Notes under the pieces: model-generated
Databases searched by the model: none
The model's input: only the letters and a program-made list of their open reading frames with translations
Told to the model about the DNA's origin: nothing
From: Sulfurimonas sp.
GTDB taxonomy: Bacteria; Campylobacterota; Campylobacteria; Campylobacterales; Sulfurimonadaceae
Assembly: GCA_027047745.1 (NCBI GenBank)
Contig: JALTUB010000352.1
Location: 1-29,709, forward strand
Direction of reading: 5' to 3'
DNA length: 29,709 bases
Shown: in pieces, positions 8,134 through 14,338 of the stretch
How positions within the stretch are numbered: the first letter of the stretch is position 1
Layout of the letters: each line of letters begins with the position of its first letter
Program-made: the position numbers and the translations under genes

Positions 8134-8505
8134 ATGAAAGTCATCCTCTTACCGATACTACTCATGATACTGGGCGTAAATCTCTTAGCACAAAAGAATA
8201 ACTCTTATGAAAAAGGAAGAACTCTTTACTATGAAAATGGCTGTGCGAACTGTCATGGAACAAATGCTGAAGGAAGTGGCTACTACCCTAAACTAGCCAA
8301 CAAAAAGAAAAATTTTCTCACAAAAAAACTAAACAATTTTAAAAATGGAATAGCAACGACACAAAAACAAGAGATAATGTTCACCTTTGCAAAGTCTCTC
8401 TCAAAAGAGGATATAAAGAACATTGTATCATTTCTTGTTCATTTCAAAAAAGATGATTCAGGTCAATATGATGTCCAAGAGGATTTATTGGGAGTAGATT
8501 TTTAA
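8134..8505 (+). CDS. Periplasmic class I cytochrome c
   Basis: A 123-residue protein with a signal peptide (about residues 1-19) and one haem-binding motif C37-A-N-C40-H41, typical of a single-haem class I cytochrome c. M82 in the QEIMFTFAKSLS segment is a good candidate for the sixth iron ligand, and the C-terminal helix ...DIKNIVSFLVHF matches the usual c551/c553-like end. It would carry electrons in the periplasm. It starts two bases after batD, with AAAAGG upstream, and is the last gene of the operon. Cytochrome maturation needs reduced haem-site cysteines, so the thioredoxin-like protein at the head of the operon may serve it; that link is inference. Confidence 0.9.
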   Translation: MKVILLPILLMILGVNLLAQKNNSYEKGRTLYYENGCANCHGTNAEGSGYYPKLANKKKNFLTKKLNNFKNGIATTQKQEIMFTFAKSLSKEDIKNIVSFLVHFKKDDSGQYDVQEDLLGVDF

Positions 8506-8530
8506 AAGAGCATAACATTATCTTATTTTA

Positions 8531-8539
8531 TGATACAAT
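8531..8539 (+). promoter_or_regulatory. Candidate extended -10 promoter for the STAS partner-switch operon
   Basis: TGATACAAT, an extended -10 element with T-rich sequence upstream, in the 62-base gap after the cytochrome gene. It differs by one base from the element before the CZB-GGDEF-EAL gene. The start codon is at 8568 with AGAGGA at 8556-8561 as ribosome-binding site, so the leader would be about 20-25 bases. Read-through from the upstream operon is not excluded because I see no terminator in the gap. Confidence 0.45.
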
Positions 8540-8567
8540 AAAAGTCTAATAAAAAAGAGGATATATC

Positions 8568-8990
8568 ATGACAGAAGAAAAAATGGCATTAAGCAAAAAA
8601 CACATCTCTACAGAAGTAGCGATGGTAGCCAATGAGCTTACAGATACAACTATCTACACAGGTCTATTTGGAACTATTGATTCAGCAAGAATCAGTCTAA
8701 TAGCAAAAAAGATAACACAACTTTGTGAAGATAAAGAGAGTTCTGTTGCTATTATAGATTTGGGCAATGTTAGTGCTATTGACACTGCTGTTGCAGGTTA
8801 TATCAATGACTTAGGTAGGATTTTAAAGTTTGTTGGTGTTCAGGCTATTATATGTGGTATCACTGGTGATTTATCAAGAACAACTGTAAAAGCAGGTGTA
8901 GATCTTGAGGGATTTATCATAGTAAGAAACCTAAAAGAAGCTCTTGCTAAAAGCTATGAAGTAACTGGTCATAAAGTGGTCAAAATATAA
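8568..8990 (+). CDS. STAS-domain protein, RsbS/anti-anti-sigma type
   Basis: A 140-residue soluble protein made up almost wholly of a STAS domain (about residues 25-130). The segment AIIDLGNVSAIDTAVAGYI resembles the phosphorylation loop of RsbS/RsbR proteins, with T73 at the position of the phosphorylated Ser/Thr, followed by the CGITGDLSRTTVKAGVDL helix region also typical of the family. In partner-switch systems such a protein is phosphorylated by an RsbT/RsbW-like kinase and dephosphorylated by a PP2C-type phosphatase, and its state decides what it binds. Both predicted activities are in the next gene, 11 bases downstream, and a GGDEF-EAL protein follows. The likely role is the switch element that carries a signal to cyclic-di-GMP metabolism. 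AGAGGA seven bases upstream supports this ATG over the one at residue 6. Confidence 0.85.
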   Translation: MTEEKMALSKKHISTEVAMVANELTDTTIYTGLFGTIDSARISLIAKKITQLCEDKESSVAIIDLGNVSAIDTAVAGYINDLGRILKFVGVQAIICGITGDLSRTTVKAGVDLEGFIIVRNLKEALAKSYEVTGHKVVKI

Positions 8991-9001
8991 AAGTAACATA
9001 A

Positions 9002-9964
9002 GTGCAAGAATACTTTGAGATAAAAACAACTACTGAGACAAATAGATGCGTAGAAGTTGTTAAGACATTTGCTATGCAGTTTGGTTTCTCGTCTCATGAG
9101 AGTGAACTCTTAGCAATCGCTATCTCTGAAGCAGTTACTAACAGTATCCGATATGCAAATGGAGCTGTTGTAGAACTCTACTTAAGTGAAAACAAAAAAG
9201 GGATTATAGTTACTGTTGAGGACTTTGGACATGGAGTTAGTAACTTAGAAGAAGCTATGAAAGAGGGATTCACATCAAGAGAAAATAGCCTTGGACTTGG
9301 GTTTAGTACCATAAAAAACTCTGTAGATGAGTTTCATATCTTAAAAAATAATGATACAGGTTTTATAATACGCCTTGAAAAATACCTAGATGAAACAGAG
9401 TATGATGTAGCAGAATTTTCAGTAAAAAAAGAGGGTAACTCTTTTAACGGAGATACATGTCTCATCAAACATTATCGTGGAGATTGTTCTTTGTTTGGTG
9501 TGTTAGATGGTGCTGGTTCAGGTTTCAAAGCCTCTCAATCAAGTCAATTTGTCAAAGAGATTATTTTGCAAAACTATACCTTGGCTTTAGATGATTTACT
9601 AAGGTTATGTCATGAAAAACTATTTGTATCGGATTTTACTCGTGCTGTAGAAGTTGTACTTGTTCGGATAACTCATGATAACTTAGAGTACATCATACTT
9701 GGAAGTACATTTGTTAAATCTTTTCCTTCATATCCACTTCAAACACAAAGAGGAAGTTTAGGTTTAAGCATGAAAAAGTCTCTAAAGGTTACAAAGATAG
9801 ACTTAGCAGAGCATTTTTGTTTTAGTTTGTGTAGTGATGGCATAGACAATGCTTTTAACCTATATAGTCTATATAGTGATTTTTCAGCTCAAGAACTAGC
9901 TGCCCAAATCTTCAACAATTATAATACTGATGATGATTCTAGTATCATCATAATAAAAAGGTAG
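9002..9964 (+). CDS. RsbT-like kinase fused to RsbX/SpoIIE-like PP2C phosphatase
   Basis: A 320-residue soluble protein with two parts. Residues about 1-130 are a GHKL ATPase: N-box with E43 and N47 (ISEAVTNSIRYA), D74 in VEDFGHG and the glycine loop SLGLGFST at 96-103, as in RsbT/RsbW serine kinases. Residues about 135-320 resemble the short PP2C phosphatase RsbX: D169-G170 in VLDGAGSG, SDG at 278-280 and DDDSS at 310-314, carrying the usual metal-binding acidic residues. One protein may therefore both phosphorylate and dephosphorylate the STAS protein. The start is GTG at 9002: an in-frame TAA lies directly before it and the next ATG would cut into the ATPase domain; the ribosome-binding site is weak, so coupling to the STAS gene is likely. 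The third gene starts six bases after its stop. Confidence 0.85.
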   Translation: MQEYFEIKTTTETNRCVEVVKTFAMQFGFSSHESELLAIAISEAVTNSIRYANGAVVELYLSENKKGIIVTVEDFGHGVSNLEEAMKEGFTSRENSLGLGFSTIKNSVDEFHILKNNDTGFIIRLEKYLDETEYDVAEFSVKKEGNSFNGDTCLIKHYRGDCSLFGVLDGAGSGFKASQSSQFVKEIILQNYTLALDDLLRLCHEKLFVSDFTRAVEVVLVRITHDNLEYIILGSTFVKSFPSYPLQTQRGSLGLSMKKSLKVTKIDLAEHFCFSLCSDGIDNAFNLYSLYSDFSAQELAAQIFNNYNTDDDSSIIIIKR

Positions 9965-9969
9965 TAAAA

Positions 9970-11595
9970 ATGTCACAAAATGAACAGAGTATAGCTCTTC
10001 ACCAGTACCTAAACAGTATCATTACAAATATCCCTTTTGGAATCATAACAATCGCTAAAGATTTAGATGTAGCTATGATCAACTCTTTTGCTGTTTATCT
10101 ACTCGGATACAAAGACTCCTCTCCATCTGAGTTTGTTGATGTATCTTACAAAAAGATTTTCGACTTAGCTGATGAGCTTTTAGAAAAGTTTGAGACTGAA
10201 ATACTCTCAGGTAGAGAGCGAAAATTTGATTTTAACCATTATGATTTTAACAATAAAATACTAAATATAAAATGCCGTTCTACACTTTATGGAACACTTT
10301 TTATCATAGAAGACTACACAAAACAAGCAAAACTAGAAGATGAACTAGAGTTTAAAGCACATTATGATGACCTCACACAGCTACTCAAACGCCCAGAACT
10401 TGAAAAGAGAATACGAAGGTTTAAAGATAGAAACATGGGCAAGGAGATAGTAGGTAGTGTTGTTTTTATCGACCTTGATAGATTTAAACCTGTAAATGAT
10501 TCAGCAGGACATAAAGCTGGAGATGCTCTTTTAAAAGCTGTTACAGAAATCATGCATGAAGCTATACGAGATAGAGATACACTTGCTCGTGTTGGTGGTG
10601 ATGAGTTTGTCATCTTACTTGAAAACTGCCCTCTTCCTAGAGCTATATCTATCACAGAAAAAATCAGAAAAGATATAGATGAGTTTGTCTTTATCTGGGA
10701 AGCACAAACATTTAGCATAGGTATATCAGCAGGTATCGCAGAAGTAAAACATGAGCTTCCTTGTGTACTTGATGCTATCAACATAGCTGACCAAGCCTGT
10801 CTCATAGCAAAACAAGAGGGACGAAATAGAATCCATGTAGCAGAAAAAGAACTCCAAAGTAGTAAAAACTATAAAGAAGAAATATCTTGGATAAATGTTA
10901 TAAACAAAGCCCTAAAAGATGATGACTTTATACTATATAAACAAGAGATACATGCCCTAGACTCTTCCACTGGTGTTTCTCACTATGAACTTTTACTGCG
11001 TTTAAAAGATAAAGAGGGGAAGATACTCTCACCAGCTGCGTTTATGCCTGCAGCTGAGCGTTATGACCTTATGTGTAAAATAGACGAATGGGTCATCACA
11101 ACTGCTTTTAGAACTATACAAAAAGACACCAACTACTCTATAAACCTATCAGGACAAACAATGTCTTCACCTGACTTCTCAGATGTAATCATAAAGCTTG
11201 AGAAAAAATACAAGATAAATCCTGCTCAAATCACCTTTGAGATTACCGAAACTATGGCAATAAAATTTCTCAAAAATATGCGACTGCTAATCAAAAATCT
11301 TAAAGAAAGAGGTTATAGTTTTTCTTTAGATGATTTTGGAACGGGGCTTTCTTCGTATGAGTATCTAAAAACAATGCCAGTATCTTATCTAAAGATAGAC
11401 GGTGTTTTTACAAAAGAGATAGTAAAAGACAAAGTCTCTTATGCCATGGTAAAGTCTATCAATGAAATCGGTCATGTCATGGGGCTTAAAACTATCGCAG
11501 AATTTACAGAAAATCAAGAGATACTTGACTCACTCAAAGAGATTGGTGTTGATTATGCACAGGGTTATTTTATCCATAAACCTGATGCCTTATAA
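9970..11595 (+). CDS. PAS-GGDEF-EAL cyclic-di-GMP enzyme
   Basis: A 541-residue soluble protein. A PAS-like sensor covers about residues 10-120, a GGDEF domain about 125-290 and an EAL domain about 300-541. GGDEF residues are intact (G209-F213; IDLDRFKPVNDSAGH at 167-181), and an RxxD product-inhibition site (R200, D203) sits five residues before it. EAL residues are also intact: E340 (as ELL), N392, E424, DDFGTG 454-459, K475, E511 and Q531. It may therefore both make and break cyclic-di-GMP, with binding partners deciding the net direction. As last gene of the STAS/kinase-phosphatase operon it is the obvious output. Pseudomonas aeruginosa HsbA-HsbD is a known case of a STAS protein controlling a diguanylate cyclase. 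AAAAAGG before the ATG supports the start. It converges on the next gene with a 15-base gap. Confidence 0.93.
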   Translation: MSQNEQSIALHQYLNSIITNIPFGIITIAKDLDVAMINSFAVYLLGYKDSSPSEFVDVSYKKIFDLADELLEKFETEILSGRERKFDFNHYDFNNKILNIKCRSTLYGTLFIIEDYTKQAKLEDELEFKAHYDDLTQLLKRPELEKRIRRFKDRNMGKEIVGSVVFIDLDRFKPVNDSAGHKAGDALLKAVTEIMHEAIRDRDTLARVGGDEFVILLENCPLPRAISITEKIRKDIDEFVFIWEAQTFSIGISAGIAEVKHELPCVLDAINIADQACLIAKQEGRNRIHVAEKELQSSKNYKEEISWINVINKALKDDDFILYKQEIHALDSSTGVSHYELLLRLKDKEGKILSPAAFMPAAERYDLMCKIDEWVITTAFRTIQKDTNYSINLSGQTMSSPDFSDVIIKLEKKYKINPAQITFEITETMAIKFLKNMRLLIKNLKERGYSFSLDDFGTGLSSYEYLKTMPVSYLKIDGVFTKEIVKDKVSYAMVKSINEIGHVMGLKTIAEFTENQEILDSLKEIGVDYAQGYFIHKPDAL

Positions 11596-11610
11596 TCAAC
11601 ATGAGGTATA

Positions 11611-12072
11611 TTACTCAGTAAAAAACTCATTATATACTTTTTCAAAGTAGCGTTTAGACTTTTCTACTTTGGCGATTTTAGTATCAAAAATCTCTTTTGT
11701 AGCAGGATATTTTATAGAATACTCTTTATAGATTTCACTCTTCATATCCATATTGCTGCTAAATCTCTCGATTACAGATCTAAAATCTTCAGGTGTTGCA
11801 ACCCACTGCATAAACTTTTGAAACATTCTCTCACGAACATCTATAGCAAAAGACTCATCAAGTTCTTGTGCCATTCTTTTTAAATCCCATCTTGAAAAGT
11901 AAATTCCACTCTTAACAGGGGGCATGATTTCAGCATAAATAGCTTTAAGATAATCAGGATAATCTTCTGGTGGTTCTAACTCACAACTACCATCAACACA
12001 AGCTTGATCCATAGCTCTTTTTTGCATCTGCTCAAATTCACCTCTGAGTTCATTTAAATCTTTCATATCCAT
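11611..12072 (-). CDS. Unrecognised protein, last gene of the molybdoenzyme operon
   Basis: A 153-residue, mostly helical, hydrophilic protein without signal peptide or membrane segment. It has a cysteine pair C25-V-D-G-S-C30 near the N-terminus, followed by a Pro/acidic stretch (EPPEDYPD), and then charged helices. I do not recognise the family. It lies 12 bases after the preceding gene with AAAGGA upstream, so it belongs to the same transcript as the large ferredoxin, the TorD-like chaperone and the molybdoenzyme subunits. A cytosolic role in assembling or maturing that enzyme would suit the neighbourhood and the cysteine pair, but nothing in the sequence proves it. No terminator is visible in the short gap to the convergent GGDEF-EAL gene. 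Confidence 0.75.
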   Translation of the reverse strand: MDMKDLNELRGEFEQMQKRAMDQACVDGSCELEPPEDYPDYLKAIYAEIMPPVKSGIYFSRWDLKRMAQELDESFAIDVRERMFQKFMQWVATPEDFRSVIERFSSNMDMKSEIYKEYSIKYPATKEIFDTKIAKVEKSKRYFEKVYNEFFTE

Positions 12073-12084
12073 AATAATTTTCCT

Positions 12085-12510
12085 TTATTTTATAAACTGT
12101 TTATATATCTCTTGTGCTAAGGCTTCACCAACTAAAGCACCATTTTTTTCCAAGTAAGTTCCGATTAGTCTCTCACCATCTCTCACTACAAAATCACATT
12201 TGTTGTAAACTTGCACAAATTCATCTGATTCATCTAATAGCTCAATCGCACTCTCTTGATACTCTGATGCTATATATGCACCATTAACATGAGACTTTTT
12301 CATATTTGAGAGTGTAAAGTAAAAATCATCTTCTCTTATGTTCATAGGGATCATCATAGCATTACTATTTTGACTCTTGGTAAGCTTGTTTAACATAACA
12401 AAAAGACGGTTAGGACTTGCATGTTCTGCTATAAGTCCATAAAGTTTCGTCTCTTTTTGTATCTCATCATGAGCATTCATTGTATCAATATTTTGCATAT
12501 TTTCAGCCAT
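12085..12510 (-). CDS. Unrecognised protein of the molybdoenzyme operon
   Basis: A 141-residue soluble protein with no recognised motif, mixed helix and strand by eye, no signal peptide and one cysteine in the YNKCDFVVRDGERL segment. The start used is the ATG at 12510, which overlaps the ferredoxin gene's stop (TAATG) and has a strong GGGGAG site seven to eight bases upstream; a GTG 15 bases further up is in frame but lacks such a site. The tight coupling to the large ferredoxin gene suggests the two proteins are made in similar amounts and work together. The segment LFVMLNKLTKSQNSNAMMI and the C-terminal GALVGEALAQEIYKQF could be helices. Function unknown; a chaperone or regulator for the molybdoenzyme is one possibility. 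Confidence 0.75.
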   Translation of the reverse strand: MAENMQNIDTMNAHDEIQKETKLYGLIAEHASPNRLFVMLNKLTKSQNSNAMMIPMNIREDDFYFTLSNMKKSHVNGAYIASEYQESAIELLDESDEFVQVYNKCDFVVRDGERLIGTYLEKNGALVGEALAQEIYKQFIK

Positions 12511-13610
12511 TATTTCACTCCCCACAGTTCTCTTGCTTCATCCTCTTCAATCTTACATCTACGGCATAACATTTCGCCACCTCTATAGTCAAAAAAGTTA
12601 CCACACTCATCACATCGTTTGATAGTAAAACGAACAAGTGTCTCAATCTTTGGCTCAAAAAAGCTATCAAGTGAAAAAGTATCTCTAAGTGTCAAAGCAT
12701 CTGGTTCACAAACATCATGACAGCTGTGACACTGTACACATGAGAGTGGATTGAAATTTATCACAGAACCTTTTCCATCAGAAAATAGTGCTTCTGTTGG
12801 ACAGATTCTATAACACATTTGGCAGTTTGTACAAGTTGATTCATCTAAATCTTTTTGTGATATAAAACTAATATCGGCAATATCAATAATATGAAATTTT
12901 TCAGGAACTCCTGCTCTTTTCATAGCCATTAAAAGCAGGTTTCTTCTATCTGGGATATTTTTTTGCTTTATTTTAACAATATCTGCAGTTGTCACTTGAT
13001 GTGTTTTAGGTGTTGTATCACTTGATTCCACTTCATTTTCAAACTGCTGTTTTATACTTGCAACTTTTTTCAAACTATCTTTTGAAAGCAGCTCTCTTCT
13101 ACTAAGTGCAGTATCCTCAGAAGTATCTTCTTTTATCTCTAGCTCTTCAAGAGAGATAGATTTATCTTGCTCCATTGCTTCTAAAACAAAGTTCACTTCT
13201 TCTACTCTATCTTCTATGATTTGTAGATTTTTTGCAGCGATAGGACAATCTTTACAAGCTCCAATATCAGCCTTAATGCTATTTGGAGAGATAAGTGCTA
13301 TGCTTAAAAGTTCTTCAACACTTAAGGCTGCAATACATGGAAGTTCTTCTTTGCATGAGAGTGTATCCAACTCTTTTTCTAAAAAGTTAAAAACGAAATT
13401 TATAGATTTAAAATCATCAAGCTCATAAGCAGCTGTAGGACAAACAGCATCACATCCACCACAACCTACACACTCACTTGGAGTAAAAGAGACTACACCA
13501 TCTTTGATGTTAATAGTATCTACTGGACAAGCTTCAACACATTTGTCACATATAGCAAATTTGTTTGAGGTGTGAACACACTTAGCAATATCTAAAGTTA
13601 ATAAACTCAT
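12510..13610 (-). CDS. Large multi-cluster ferredoxin with C-terminal CxxC pairs
   Basis: A 366-residue soluble iron-sulfur protein without signal peptide. Four cysteine groups fit [4Fe-4S] clusters: C11/C21/C24/C28 (atypical first spacing), C47/C50/C53/C57, C260/C263/C266/C270 and C291/C294/C297/C301. A middle section holds C86, C92, C119 and C122, with CKDCPIAAKNLQ recalling cysteine segments of hydrogenase iron-sulfur subunits, though only loosely. The C-terminus has two CxxC pairs (C333/C336 and C349/C352), a rubredoxin- or zinc-ribbon-like knuckle. About residues 150-215 are acidic and probably a linker. It overlaps the TorD-like gene by four bases (ATGA) and the next gene by one. A cytosolic electron carrier or maturation factor for the molybdoenzyme is likely; a NapF-like role is one option. 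Confidence 0.88.
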   Translation of the reverse strand: MSLLTLDIAKCVHTSNKFAICDKCVEACPVDTINIKDGVVSFTPSECVGCGGCDAVCPTAAYELDDFKSINFVFNFLEKELDTLSCKEELPCIAALSVEELLSIALISPNSIKADIGACKDCPIAAKNLQIIEDRVEEVNFVLEAMEQDKSISLEELEIKEDTSEDTALSRRELLSKDSLKKVASIKQQFENEVESSDTTPKTHQVTTADIVKIKQKNIPDRRNLLLMAMKRAGVPEKFHIIDIADISFISQKDLDESTCTNCQMCYRICPTEALFSDGKGSVINFNPLSCVQCHSCHDVCEPDALTLRDTFSLDSFFEPKIETLVRFTIKRCDECGNFFDYRGGEMLCRRCKIEEDEARELWGVK

Positions 13611-14257
13611 GCTGTATGGTTATACTCTTTATCTTTTAAATCACTCAAATATTGAAAATCACTCATGATAAATTCTAAATTAAAATCAGCCAAATCAAAA
13701 TAAAAGGCTGTTCCTGACTCATTTTTTACACTCATAAGATACATTGGCATCCACTCTATGATATGATCTTTCATAAAACCATACTGAAGTTGAGCAAGTT
13801 GCTTTGCTATATTTATATTACCCTCTTCAAGTGCTTTAAGTTCTGCCCTACATAACTCATACATAAACTCTAACTCTATACCTATATGGTCAGCTGCCAT
13901 AACACGAGCTTTATCAAGTTCAACTTTAAACTCAAAAGCATTAAAGATAGCTTGTATAGGGTTGTCACCACCTGTTTCCATCATCTGATCTTCTCTTGTG
14001 TAAAATGATTCATACGGGATAAGGTGTAGTAAAAAAAGGTTAGTAAAATCAACATTGAGGTATTGCTCAATCAACTCTTTTCTATCATATTGTTCTCTTT
14101 TTTTCCACTTTTTATAAGTTGGGAAAAATGAGAGCATATTTTCATCATCTTCTATTGATTTTAATAGCCCTTCATCAACTTCAGACATTGTTAGTCTTGA
14201 AAGGAGTGCATATATATTTATACGAGCAATCTGCTCTTGTTTTAATTCATCATTCAT
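13607..14257 (-). CDS. TorD/DmsD-family molybdoenzyme chaperone
   Basis: A 216-residue all-helical cytosolic protein of the TorD family, which binds the Tat signal peptide of a molybdoenzyme and holds it back until the cofactor is inserted. Family signatures are HLIPYESFYTRED (the PYESxY motif) and ADHIGIELEFMYEL, close to the family's DHxxxELEFM core. It follows the gene of the Tat-exported catalytic subunit on the same strand, after an 81-base gap with a hairpin, and overlaps the ferredoxin gene by four bases. The most likely client is the 1094-residue subunit. The start ATG at 14257 has AAAAGG about 12 bases upstream. Confidence 0.9.
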   Translation of the reverse strand: MNDELKQEQIARINIYALLSRLTMSEVDEGLLKSIEDDENMLSFFPTYKKWKKREQYDRKELIEQYLNVDFTNLFLLHLIPYESFYTREDQMMETGGDNPIQAIFNAFEFKVELDKARVMAADHIGIELEFMYELCRAELKALEEGNINIAKQLAQLQYGFMKDHIIEWMPMYLMSVKNESGTAFYFDLADFNLEFIMSDFQYLSDLKDKEYNHTA

Positions 14258-14302
14258 TTGATAAAGTACCTTTTTTGGAAGTTTTCTATTTTGAAAATTA
14301 TA

Positions 14303-14330
14303 TTAAAGCACCACTTTAAGTGGGCTTTAA
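14303..14330 (-). other. Intercistronic hairpin between molybdoenzyme and TorD-like genes
   Basis: A 28-base inverted repeat with two arms of 13 bases (TTAAAGC-CCACTT and AAGTGG-GCTTTAA), one bulged base and a one-base nominal spacer, so the top of the stem must open into a small loop. It sits nine bases after the catalytic subunit stop. On the transcribed strand it is followed by AATATAATTTTC rather than a run of U, so it is a poor intrinsic terminator; mRNA stabilisation or partial attenuation is more likely, giving more enzyme than chaperone. A TATAAT (14297-14302 on the minus strand) directly after it could be an internal promoter for the TorD-like gene. Confidence 0.55.
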
Positions 14331-14338
14331 TTTAGTTC

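Noticed and set aside
11596..11610. Terminator between the convergent GGDEF-EAL gene and the last molybdoenzyme operon gene
   Set aside because: Only a four-base TGAG/CTCA stem is visible around here and it has no proper T-run.
12511..12525. GTG start for the 141-residue protein
   Set aside because: The ATG at 12510 has a strong GGGGAG site and a TAATG junction; the GTG lies within that site's region and lacks its own.
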